The position numbers were made by a program, and so were the translations under genes. The notes under the pieces were generated by a model. It saw nothing but the letters and a program-made list of their open reading frames with translations, made no database searches and had not been told where the DNA came from. From contig JAFAGA010000029.1 in NCBI GenBank assembly GCA_023423045.1, positions 1-60,717 on the forward strand: a stretch of DNA of 60,717 nt. The letters are read 5' to 3'. The first letter of the stretch is position 1, and every line of letters begins with the position of its first letter. Of the stretch, positions 51,098 to 59,393 are shown one piece after another. The DNA is from Bacillota bacterium (GTDB lineage Bacteria; Bacillota; Clostridia; Lachnospirales; Lachnospiraceae).

Positions 51098-52378
51098 ATG
51101 AATAAGAAAAAACCGACATTTTTTATAGTATTGCTGATTGCGATACTTATGGTTTACACAGCCATGTTCGGAGTTAAAATTCCCATGGGGGATTCCCCCC
51201 TTGTTATTCTGGGGGCACCGGATATGCGTTACGGTATTGATATCCGGGGCGGTGTTGATGCGGCCTTCGAGCCGGTAGGGCTTGACCGTAAACCTACGGG
51301 GGACGAGCTGGAGGCGGCGCGCAGCATCATCGAGACGCGTCTGGATCAGCAGAACATCATGGACCGTGATGTAACCATCGATAAGGACAATGGCTTTGTT
51401 ATTGTACGTTTCCCGTGGAAAGCCGACGAAACAGATTTTGATCCCGAGAGTGCAATTGCCGAATTAGGAGAGACAGCCCAGCTGACCTTCCAGGATTCGG
51501 AGGGAAATGTTCTCTTGGACGGAGCCCATGTGGTAAAGGCTGCTCCGGTAATTGACAAGAGTATTAATCAATATGTGGTAAGCTTAAACTTTGATGATGA
51601 GGGCACCAAGCTGTTCAGCGATGCTACCGGCCGTCTGGTTGGAAAGCTCATCAACATCTATATGGATGAGACTTTAATACAGTCAGCGACGGTGAATTCC
51701 CATATTACGGAGGGAGCCGCTATCATTACCGGTATGGATAATTATGATGAGGCTAAGGATTTGGCAGATAAGATTAATTCCGGAGCCCTGCCCTTCTCCA
51801 TGATTACCAAGAATTACAGCACCATCAGCCCGACCCTGGGCTCCGGCGCGCTGGGCGTAATGCTGATGGCAGGAGGGATCGCATTTTTACTGATCTGCAT
51901 CTACCTGATCTTTTATTACCGTCTTCCCGGCTTTGTGGCCTGCATCGCGCTTACGATACAGGTGGCCGGACAGATCCTGGCGCTCTCGGTTCCGCAGATG
52001 ACCTTGACGCTGCCCGGTATTGCCGGTATTATTTTATCCATCGGTATGGGTGTGGACGCCAATGTTATCAGCTCTGAGAGAATCAGTGAGGAAATCAAAT
52101 CCGGCAAGAGTGTTGTCTCCGCGGTTGCCGCCGGTTATCAGAATTCATTTTCATCCATATTTGACGGAAATATTACGGTACTTATCGTGGCATTCATTTT
52201 GATGATCTTCGGCTCCGGAACGATGTTGTCCTTTGCATATTCCATGTTTACCGGTATTGTGTTTAACTTCATTGCCGGTGTGACCGCATCCCGTTTGATG
52301 ACCAACTCCCTGAGTTCCTTCAAATTCTTTACTAAACCGGCATTCTATACCTGCCGTTCAAGGAGGGTGACACTATGA
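51098..52378 (+). CDS. secD: protein translocase subunit SecD
   Basis: A 426-residue inner-membrane protein that with SecF uses the proton gradient to help export. There is one N-terminal helix and a first periplasmic domain with RYGIDIRGGVDAAFEP. A shortened second periplasmic part precedes a six-helix RND-type block (IAGIILSIGMGVDANVISSERI is the conserved proton-path segment). The start at 51098 follows GGAAAGAAAGA; ATG 51080 would add six residues. It overlaps secF by four bases (ATGA). Confidence 0.96.
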   Translation: MNKKKPTFFIVLLIAILMVYTAMFGVKIPMGDSPLVILGAPDMRYGIDIRGGVDAAFEPVGLDRKPTGDELEAARSIIETRLDQQNIMDRDVTIDKDNGFVIVRFPWKADETDFDPESAIAELGETAQLTFQDSEGNVLLDGAHVVKAAPVIDKSINQYVVSLNFDDEGTKLFSDATGRLVGKLINIYMDETLIQSATVNSHITEGAAIITGMDNYDEAKDLADKINSGALPFSMITKNYSTISPTLGSGALGVMLMAGGIAFLLICIYLIFYYRLPGFVACIALTIQVAGQILALSVPQMTLTLPGIAGIILSIGMGVDANVISSERISEEIKSGKSVVSAVAAGYQNSFSSIFDGNITVLIVAFILMIFGSGTMLSFAYSMFTGIVFNFIAGVTASRLMTNSLSSFKFFTKPAFYTCRSRRVTL

Positions 52379-53397
52379 AAGATGTAAAGAACAAGAAGTA
52401 TGTAAAAGAAATAGTAGTAACTCCTGAGATGTACAAAGAGAATCATATTATACCTTTTTATGCAAAGCGTAAGGTTTATTTTGTTATCTCCTTCTCTATT
52501 ATGCTGATCGGAATTATTTTCATGATTATTAATAAAGGAGTGCAGCTGGATATTCAGTTCAAGGGCGGCGCCATGTTAAAGTACTCCTATGTCGGTGAGG
52601 TTGATGCCGAGAAGGCGGCTGACGTAGCTTCCGAAAAGCTTGGAAGGCCGGTTACAACCCAGGTCACGGAGGATATCTCCACCGGAGAGCAGCGCCTGAT
52701 CTTAAATATTGCCGGCAATTACGGTGTGGAGGCAGCGGCACAGGGAGAATTTGATGCTGTGTTGAAGGAAGCTTTCCCGGATTCTGAGCTGAAGCTGTCG
52801 GAATCCTCCATGGTGGAGCCTTTCTTTGGAAAGCGTTTCCTGAGAAATGGTATTATTTCCATCCTGTTGGCAGGTGCGTTGGTTCTGGTATATGTGTGGA
52901 TCCGCTTCAAGAATATCGGCGGTCTGTCTGCCGGTGCTATGGCACTTGTGGCTCTGCTTCATGACGTAATTGTTGTATTCTTTGTGTGTGCCATTTTTAG
53001 GATTCCAATTGGAGAGTCCTTTGTTGCAGTTGCACTGAGTATTATCGGTTACTCCATCAATGATACTATCGTAATTTATGACCGTATCCGTGAGAACTCC
53101 AAGGTATATATCGGCTATCCGCTGGAAGTGGTGACGGATCTGTCCATTACCCAGTCCATGATGCGCTCCATCAATACCAACGTAGCGGTTATGGTGAGCG
53201 TGAGCTTGGTATATATCCTTGCTGCTGCTAATAATATTGATTCCATCCGGAGCTTTGCTCTTCCGATGGCGATCGGTTCCATCAGCGGCTGCTATTCCAC
53301 AATCTGTATCGCAGGCCCGCTCTGGGTTATGTGGAAGAAGAAAAAGGGCGATAGCATTATATATGAAGAAAAGAAGCCCAACCCGAATTATAATTAA
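52375..53397 (+). CDS. secF: protein translocase subunit SecF
   Basis: A 340-residue partner of SecD. It has an N-terminal helix, a periplasmic domain beginning QLDIQFKGGAMLKYSY, and the conserved GYSINDTIVIYDRIREN segment. The start codon overlaps the secD stop (ATGA) with AAGGAGG upstream inside secD. A terminator at 53411-53484 closes the unit. Confidence 0.96.
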   Translation: MKDVKNKKYVKEIVVTPEMYKENHIIPFYAKRKVYFVISFSIMLIGIIFMIINKGVQLDIQFKGGAMLKYSYVGEVDAEKAADVASEKLGRPVTTQVTEDISTGEQRLILNIAGNYGVEAAAQGEFDAVLKEAFPDSELKLSESSMVEPFFGKRFLRNGIISILLAGALVLVYVWIRFKNIGGLSAGAMALVALLHDVIVVFFVCAIFRIPIGESFVAVALSIIGYSINDTIVIYDRIRENSKVYIGYPLEVVTDLSITQSMMRSINTNVAVMVSVSLVYILAAANNIDSIRSFALPMAIGSISGCYSTICIAGPLWVMWKKKKGDSIIYEEKKPNPNYN

Positions 53398-53410
53398 GAG
53401 AAGAATATCA

Positions 53411-53484
53411 AAAAAAGGGGCATTATTCCTGTTATTTTCCGGCTGTCCAAGACGGCGGCCGGTAGGGAGTAATGCCCCCTTTTT
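53411..53484 (+). terminator. intrinsic terminator of the secD-secF unit
   Basis: The outer stem GGGGCATTA/TAATGCCCC (53417-53425 with 53470-53478) encloses a CCGGC/GCCGG pair and is followed by CTTTTTG. Confidence 0.85.
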
Positions 53485-53545
53485 GCTTGACCGGGTGCAA
53501 AAAAAGAAGTAAAATGTAAGAAATGGAGATAGAAGGGAGATTCCT

Positions 53546-54664
53546 ATGGAAGGCGGTAATTTATTATCTGGCGGTGCGGAGCAATTGAATGAGATAAAGA
53601 ATTGTCTGTCAGAGCTGCATGAATATCAGTCCGGCAATGCTTCCTTGCTTTTGGAGGAGGACAGGCTGGAAAAAGGGATTGCCGGCTTGGAGCAATCCAT
53701 GAAGGAAGAGATTCAGAAGACGACGAAAAGGCGTCGTCAGGAAATAGAGATCACGTTCCAGCAACAGGAAGAAAAGCTCCAGCAAAGAATCAAACGGATG
53801 AAGGAAAAACGTGAGAAAAGCAAGAGCATCAAGGTGTCCGAACGGATCGATAATGAGACGGCCTCCCTTCGCAGGGAGAATGAGCAGCTGAAGCTGGAAG
53901 CCAGGACAATTTTCAAGAAGAGCAGAATTCCCGGCATATGCAATTCCAAGCTATATTACTCGCTGTATTCTCCGGGCTGCTTTACGGATTATCTGGTCAT
54001 TCTCCTGGTATTATTAATCACATTGTTTCTCATTCCCTGCGGAATATATTTTTTCCTGTTGCCGAAGGGTAATATATTGTTTTTGATTCTGACCTATGTC
54101 ATAACTGTAATTCTCTTCGGAGGATGCTATCTCCTCTTTGGCAATCGCACGAAGGAAAGGCATACGGAGGATATATTGAAGGTGAAGGGACTTCGCAGGC
54201 AGATGCGGATGAACCGGAGAAAGATGGCTGTAATTCGCAATAACATCCGCAAGGACCGGGATGAAAGTTCTTATGGATTGCAGGATTTTGATGCGGAGCT
54301 GGATAAGCTGGAGCAGGAAGAGGCAGAAACGGCAGCTCAGAAGAAGGAGGCGTTATCTACCTTTGATAACTCCACCGCTCAGATTATCGCAGGGGAGATT
54401 GGAGAAAATTACAAGTCCAGACTGACAGAACAGAAGGCGGAATATGATAAGATCAGAGTGCAGGTGAATAAGGCGGAGGAGAAGATGAAAGCGCTTACCC
54501 TCAAGATTGCCAGTGAATATGAACCGATCCTGGGTAAGGAATACATGACCATCAAAGGGGTGGATAGCCTGATTCAAATTATTCAGGCAGGCAATGCTGT
54601 CAATATATCGGAAGCCATTGCTTTCCACAGGTTGAATCCGGAACAGGAAGAGAATGGAGCATGA
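53546..54664 (+). CDS. coiled-coil protein with two central membrane helices, unknown family
   Basis: A 372-residue protein not assigned to a family. It has a highly charged N-terminal coiled coil (about 10-125), two adjacent transmembrane helices (about 147-172 and 176-200) with a very short turn, and a second coiled coil (about 205-325). Both coiled coils should lie on the same, cytoplasmic side. The end (YEPILGKEYMTIKGVDSLIQIIQAGNAVNISEAIAFHR) looks like a small folded module. GAAGGGAG precedes the ATG. A single-gene unit between two terminators. Confidence 0.75.
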   Translation: MEGGNLLSGGAEQLNEIKNCLSELHEYQSGNASLLLEEDRLEKGIAGLEQSMKEEIQKTTKRRRQEIEITFQQQEEKLQQRIKRMKEKREKSKSIKVSERIDNETASLRRENEQLKLEARTIFKKSRIPGICNSKLYYSLYSPGCFTDYLVILLVLLITLFLIPCGIYFFLLPKGNILFLILTYVITVILFGGCYLLFGNRTKERHTEDILKVKGLRRQMRMNRRKMAVIRNNIRKDRDESSYGLQDFDAELDKLEQEEAETAAQKKEALSTFDNSTAQIIAGEIGENYKSRLTEQKAEYDKIRVQVNKAEEKMKALTLKIASEYEPILGKEYMTIKGVDSLIQIIQAGNAVNISEAIAFHRLNPEQEENGA

Positions 54665-54672
54665 AATAATAA

Positions 54673-54722
54673 AAAGGATGGGTATCCTTACCGCAAGCTA
54701 TGCGATAGGGCACCCATCCTTT
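54673..54722. terminator. bidirectional terminator between convergent genes
   Basis: An 11-bp stem AAAGGATGGGT/ACCCATCCTTT (54673-54683 with 54712-54722) has A/T tracts on both sides. It serves the coiled-coil gene and yyaC. Confidence 0.85.
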
Positions 54723-54755
54723 CTTATTTATATCGTATATTTATAAGCCTGTATT

Positions 54756-55346
54756 TTAAAGTGTGTTTTTCAGTTTGCAGATGCAATAGTTAATGGCAAG
54801 GCAGATCTGATCTGCCATCATCATCACAACATTCAAGCGGGTCGTCTGAAGAAGCATATTATCCAGCATGCCGGAGAAGTTAACGATTCCCGTAATAAAG
54901 ATATCGCCGACAGCCGGAAGATCCTTATCTACCCCGGCTCCGGGTTTCAGTGGGCCTTCTCCTAACGTGATGTAGCCGATATGATCCGATCTTCCCAGAG
55001 AAGCATCAATTGCAATGATAAAGGCATCGTCATGTTTTCGATAGATCATAGCGATTGTGTCCTTTAAGTTCTTTGCATGGACCGGATCTTCCAGGGTCCC
55101 GTATACATAATAGTTATGGTATTTTGTGTATTTTGCCAGCTTGTATCCGATAATCGGGCCCAGGCAGTCCCCGGTTGCCCGGTCGGAGCCGATACAAAGA
55201 AATATGATGGAGCGGTTTAGTAATACCTGTTCTCTAATCAACTCGGTAAGCGTGCCCCCCAATTCATAGGCAGTTGTCTTTTGTGCGGAATCGTAATAGG
55301 ATATTCTATTTTTTGTTTTCATGAAAATATTCATATCAATAACCAT
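54756..55346 (-). CDS. yyaC: spore protease YyaC (DUF1256 family)
   Basis: A 196-residue protein. The core FLCIGSDRATGDCLGPIIGYKL, VYGTLEDPVHAKNL, IAIDASLGRSDHIGYITLGEGPLKPGAGV and IFITGIVN blocks match YyaC, a GPR-related, sporulation-linked protein. Presence of this gene supports a spore-forming host. The start is uncertain: ATG 55346 has AAAGG very close; in-frame ATGs at 55334 and 55322 are alternatives. Confidence 0.9.
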   Translation of the reverse strand: MVIDMNIFMKTKNRISYYDSAQKTTAYELGGTLTELIREQVLLNRSIIFLCIGSDRATGDCLGPIIGYKLAKYTKYHNYYVYGTLEDPVHAKNLKDTIAMIYRKHDDAFIIAIDASLGRSDHIGYITLGEGPLKPGAGVDKDLPAVGDIFITGIVNFSGMLDNMLLQTTRLNVVMMMADQICLAINYCICKLKNTL

Positions 55347-55402
55347 GCCCTTTCTTTCAGGATATATCTTTCATAATTGGACTCATTGCAGGAGGTCCTG
55401 TT

Positions 55403-55654
55403 TTGCTGCATTTCACAAATGCCCAAAGCTTAGATAAAGTATTACCGAAATTTTTAAAAAATAGACGTAAAAACATCAGCAAATGGAAGATATCAGGCAA
55501 AATAGCATTTAATTCGAGAAAAGAAAGAGAAAAGGCGGCAAAATTGGCTCATATTAAAGAGGATTGTAACGCTTTCCTTGGAATTGTGAAGATAATTTAT
55601 GTTTACATAAGAGCCGGATATGACAAAAAGCCTGTCCATCCTATGATAAAATAA
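55403..55654 (+). CDS. possible small basic protein, unknown
   Basis: An 83-codon frame starting with TTG, with AGGAGG seven bases upstream, divergent from yyaC. The product is basic (FLKNRRKNISKWKISGKIAFNSRKEREK) and resembles nothing I recognise. A perfect ribosome site favours it; a TTG start and AT-rich composition argue for caution. Confidence 0.35.
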   Translation: MLHFTNAQSLDKVLPKFLKNRRKNISKWKISGKIAFNSRKEREKAAKLAHIKEDCNAFLGIVKIIYVYIRAGYDKKPVHPMIK

Positions 55655-55730
55655 AGCGTAGAGAGCAGACTTATGCATGTGTCCGCAAGCGGATGGTAAA
55701 AGTATAGTGTATCGGATAGGAGTGAGTTGT

Positions 55731-57050
55731 GTGATAGAAACCATATACAGCAATGAAAACGGAGAAGGCAATCCTGGGAATAAAACGCAGGCCTCCTTCA
55801 AGCTGCCAAAGAATGTCCGACAGATAGGTAAAAGTAATACAAATAAAAAAATTTATGTGGAAGATTATGTGATGACCTATGTAAAGCAGCTGGCCGGAGG
55901 GGATTATTCCTCCTGCAGGGCAGCGGTTTTGGTGGGACAATGTATCCGGTTGGACAATTGCCGTAATATTTTTATCTCGGGAGCGGTGGAGATAAGTGAT
56001 TTTGATGTGACGGGAGAGATTAATTTCTCCAATGATACCTGGACAAAGATATATGAGGAAATTAAAAAGTTTTTTGTGGAAACGGAGATTGTCGGCTGGT
56101 ATATCGGTGGTCCGGGATATTTGCTGGAGGATACGGAGAAGATAACGAAAGCCCATATCAACAACTTTGCGGGACAAGACAAGATCTTCTTTGCCTTTGA
56201 CAGCCTGGAAAGGGAGGAGGCCTTCTACAGCTATGAGAATAACCGCCTGACGAGGGTGGAGGGTTATTACATATATTATGAAAAGAATGAAGAAATGCAA
56301 ACCTATATGATTGAGCATAAGGAGCCCCAAAGCGTGGAGGAGGGCTATGAAGATCGAGTTGCAAGGGATATCCGGACGGTCCTTCAGAGCAAAAAGCCTT
56401 CCGTCGAAGAGAGCAAGGGCGTCTCCAGGCTGATGTACGCCGCAGGTACATTGCTGGCAATCATTGTTCTTGTGGTAGGAGCTGCCATATTAAATAATTA
56501 TGATCAGATGAAGAGCATGCAGGATACTCTGAAATATCTGTCCCAGAACATGGAGGAGGTCCAGTCGATTGTTACCGAGAACCGGCTGACGGATACTATA
56601 GATTCCAAAACCACCGTAGTGAAAGGACAGAGCTCGGATGTCAGCAGTGAGGAGACGGAAGCGGGGCAGCAGGAGCAAACCGATGCATCGGCCGACACGC
56701 CGGATAACAGTCTCGATGTGGAAGTGGTTCCCGGAAAAGTAGATCCTATCGAGGAAAACGGTAACCAGGAGACTCCGGAAAAGAAAGAGACAAAGCCGGC
56801 AAAGAAGGATGACGAGGAAAGCAGCCCTACAGAAAAGCCTGCTTCCAAAGAGAGTAAGGAGAATACCAAACAGACGGAAGCAAAGAAGGAGAATAAGATA
56901 AATTACTATATTGTTGTCGAAGGGGACACCCTGGCGGATATCAGCTATAAATTGTATAAAACTTATACCAGGGTGAATAAGATTATGGAGCTGAATAATA
57001 TAGACAATCAGGATTTGATCTATGTGGGCCAGAAGCTGATTGTTCCATAG
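55731..57050 (+). CDS. membrane LysM protein with an MPN/JAMM-like domain lacking metal ligands
   Basis: About 439 residues. The N-terminal 180 residues look like an MPN (JAMM) fold: VGQCIRLDN strand, EIVGWYIGGPGYLLEDTE where active enzymes have GWYHSHP, then KIFFAFDSLE. The His ligands are replaced by I-G-G, so no protease activity is expected. One transmembrane helix follows (about 232-254), then a coiled-coil segment, a long acidic Ser/Thr/Lys-rich linker, and a C-terminal LysM domain (YYIVVEGDTLADISYKLYK..NRVNKIMELN-type, ending VGQKLIVP) outside the cell. The start GTG 55731 has AGGAG eight bases upstream. It probably links a cytoplasmic partner to peptidoglycan. Confidence 0.8.
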   Translation: MIETIYSNENGEGNPGNKTQASFKLPKNVRQIGKSNTNKKIYVEDYVMTYVKQLAGGDYSSCRAAVLVGQCIRLDNCRNIFISGAVEISDFDVTGEINFSNDTWTKIYEEIKKFFVETEIVGWYIGGPGYLLEDTEKITKAHINNFAGQDKIFFAFDSLEREEAFYSYENNRLTRVEGYYIYYEKNEEMQTYMIEHKEPQSVEEGYEDRVARDIRTVLQSKKPSVEESKGVSRLMYAAGTLLAIIVLVVGAAILNNYDQMKSMQDTLKYLSQNMEEVQSIVTENRLTDTIDSKTTVVKGQSSDVSSEETEAGQQEQTDASADTPDNSLDVEVVPGKVDPIEENGNQETPEKKETKPAKKDDEESSPTEKPASKESKENTKQTEAKKENKINYYIVVEGDTLADISYKLYKTYTRVNKIMELNNIDNQDLIYVGQKLIVP

Positions 57051-57094
57051 CAGTACATGAGGGTGGTGTTCGCGTTGGCTCCAAAATGGGGAAT

Positions 57095-57118
57095 GGGCGC
57101 AGGAGCAGCGCCCTTTTT
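57095..57118 (+). terminator. intrinsic terminator of the LysM protein gene
   Basis: A 6-bp GC stem GGGCGC/GCGCCC (57095-57100 with 57108-57113) is followed by five T. Confidence 0.85.
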
Positions 57119-57280
57119 ATATCATAGGAAAGTGCTCCTATGATATAAAAGCATAAGCTTGCTTATGCTTGAACTCACGTGCAGGATGCGCACCTATGCG
57201 GACAAACGCATGAATGCGTTCGGAATTTTATTACTACGCAATCCGCTCGGGCGCAAAGAGTCAGCAAGCCGACTCTTTGT
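57118..57280. repeat. cluster of four hairpins (intergenic repeat)
   Basis: Successive perfect stems: TATATCATAGGA/TCCTATGATATA (57118-57147), AAGCATAAGC/GCTTATGCTT (57149-57170), AACGCAT/ATGCGTT (57205-57220), AAAGAGTC/GACTCTTT (57255-57278). The TATATCAT opening and the AAGC-rich second hairpin recall the units at 33762. No gene is seen here. Confidence 0.65.
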
Positions 57281-57376
57281 TTTGAAAGAAAGGTATTCCT
57301 GTTTTGTAAAATAATACGTGCCAAGACAGTATAAATGAGTTATAATCACTATAAAGTAAAACACAGGAGAACGGTT

Positions 57377-58549
57377 ATGGCGAAAGATAATGAGCAACAA
57401 TCGATCAGAGACTATGGCAACCGTAAAAAAAGGATCCGGCGCAGACGTAATTTTATCATAGCGGCGGCACTTCTTGCGGTGCTGATCGGGGGCGGCATCT
57501 ATGCATATCGTCTCTATAACAAGAACTATACAAGCTATGAAGTATTTAATTCCATGGATAACCCGTCGGAAAACGGAACGAAATATCTGCGCTATAACGG
57601 AGGTGTTCTAAAATACAGCAAGGACGGTGCCACTGCGATTGCCAGGGATGGAAGCTTGAAATGGAACGGATCCTATGAGATGAAGAAGCCGGTGGTGGAT
57701 ATATGTGAGGAATATGTGGTAATTGCAGATCAGGGGGGCACGGAGCTGAAGGTTTTTAATGGAAAGGGTGTGGCAGGCAGCATCCCTACCGTCAATCATA
57801 TCATTAAGGCGGAGGTATCCAAAAAAGGTGTTGTTGCCGCCTTATTGGAAGAGGCGGGGACTAATTATATCAAGATCTATGATACCGACGGAACAGTGCT
57901 TGTGGACATCGCCACCAGTACGGCTGAGGACGGATATCCCATTGATATTGCGCTGTCAAACAACGGTGAGAAGCTGATTACAAGTTATCTTTCCGTAACC
58001 AGCGGTGAGCTGGTGGGGATTACGACCTTTTATAATTTTGGCGAGGTTGGTAAGAACTGGACGGACCGCATGATGGGAGCCTATAACTTTGAAGGTCTGA
58101 TTGTGCCCAGGGTAATCTTTAATAATAATGATTCGGCCTGTATCTTCAAGGAAAATGGGATCATGATTTTTAAGTACTCCGAGAGGCCGGAGGTAGTAAA
58201 GGAAGAGATATACGAAACCAAAATTGAAAGTATATTATATAATGAAAAATACACGGGTGTGGTTCTGGAGAAGGAAGCATCCGGATACAGGCAATTAATC
58301 CTGTATAACATGGAGGGCAGCAGGGTCCTGGAACAGAAGCTGGATTTTGACTTCAACAGTATTTACCTGACCGATGAGGAGATTATTATGTATGATAATA
58401 TTTCCTGTGTTATTATGAAGCTGAGCGGCAAGGTAAAATTCAAGCATACCTTTGACACCAATATTGCCGGCCTGTATCCCATCAATCATCTGGATCGCTA
58501 TTTCTTCATAAATGATACCCAGATTTCGCAGATCAGCCTGATTGAATAA
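57377..58549 (+). CDS. DUF5711 family membrane-anchored protein
   Basis: A 390-residue protein. A basic N-terminus (RKKRIRRRRN) is followed by one transmembrane helix (about 27-45); the rest should lie outside the cell. Repeated short beta motifs (YSKDGATAIARDGSLKWNG, VFNGKGVAGSI, IYDTDGTVLVDI, LYNMEGSRVLEQ, IMKLSGKVKFKH) look like beta-propeller blades. The overall pattern matches DUF5711, a Lachnospiraceae-rich family. The start at 57377 follows AGGAG. It precedes the CvpA gene and may be part of an envelope or division cluster. Confidence 0.82.
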   Translation: MAKDNEQQSIRDYGNRKKRIRRRRNFIIAAALLAVLIGGGIYAYRLYNKNYTSYEVFNSMDNPSENGTKYLRYNGGVLKYSKDGATAIARDGSLKWNGSYEMKKPVVDICEEYVVIADQGGTELKVFNGKGVAGSIPTVNHIIKAEVSKKGVVAALLEEAGTNYIKIYDTDGTVLVDIATSTAEDGYPIDIALSNNGEKLITSYLSVTSGELVGITTFYNFGEVGKNWTDRMMGAYNFEGLIVPRVIFNNNDSACIFKENGIMIFKYSERPEVVKEEIYETKIESILYNEKYTGVVLEKEASGYRQLILYNMEGSRVLEQKLDFDFNSIYLTDEEIIMYDNISCVIMKLSGKVKFKHTFDTNIAGLYPINHLDRYFFINDTQISQISLIE

Positions 58550-58658
58550 AGGGCGGCAAGCTGTTATGGAAGAAGGAATGGTACATATCGGCTGGCAAAA
58601 AGGCTGAACAGTAATAAGGTAGATGATATAAGATTTACAATGAAAGGTATGAGAGAGA

Positions 58659-59351
58659 ATGAATTGGTTATTGATTGCAGTATCTGTAATTTTGCTTGGC
58701 AATGCTATCATAGGTATGAAGGTAGGGTTTATAAAGACCGTATTTTCCCTGGTATCTTTGATTCTGGCTTTGTTTTTGACGATATGGATCAGTCCGCTGG
58801 TTAAGGATACGATGAGGGATAATGAGAAGCTGTATCAAGGAATTGCGAACAAGATTGAAAAGATGCTTCCTTTCGAGGATAAGGTAGCCCATAAAGAGGA
58901 GCCGGAGCTGATTGAGGGGCTTTCGATTCCCAAATCGGTGAAGGAGGGGCTTCTTAAGAATAACACCGCAGAAAAATACAAGGAATTTGCGATCACAAGT
59001 TTTAAGCAGTATGTAAGCAAATATTTGACGGAGGTTACAATTAACGCTCTATCCTTTATTGCAACCTTTACGGTTATTCTGATTGCACTTTGGGTAATTT
59101 TTCTGGCTTTAAATCTGATCAGCAAGCTGCCTTTGCTGAATCAGCTGAATAAAACAGCAGGGTTGCTGGCGGGCTTGGTTCATGGACTGATTCTGGTCTG
59201 GCTATTCTTCCTGTTGCTGACAGTTTTCTCAACCACTGAGTTTGGACAGTCAACCATGAAGCTGGTGGCAGAGAATGAGCTTTTGAGCATCATCTATAAT
59301 AACAACATCTTATTAAAATTCATAACCGGCGCCACCAAAATCCTGTTATAG
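58659..59351 (+). CDS. CvpA family membrane protein
   Basis: A 230-residue protein with four hydrophobic segments (about 2-22, 26-48, 128-155, 165-190). The opening LIAVSVILLGNAIIGMKVGFIKTVFSL and the ALNLISKLPLLNQLNKTAGLLAGLVHG block match CvpA (colicin V production) proteins. Homologues are linked to envelope integrity. A loop of about 70 residues between helices 2 and 3 is larger than usual. GAGAGAG precedes the ATG. Confidence 0.85.
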   Translation: MNWLLIAVSVILLGNAIIGMKVGFIKTVFSLVSLILALFLTIWISPLVKDTMRDNEKLYQGIANKIEKMLPFEDKVAHKEEPELIEGLSIPKSVKEGLLKNNTAEKYKEFAITSFKQYVSKYLTEVTINALSFIATFTVILIALWVIFLALNLISKLPLLNQLNKTAGLLAGLVHGLILVWLFFLLLTVFSTTEFGQSTMKLVAENELLSIIYNNNILLKFITGATKILL

Positions 59352-59393
59352 GAATGAAGTAGCTTAAATTTATTTACAAAAGGAGACAGAAAG

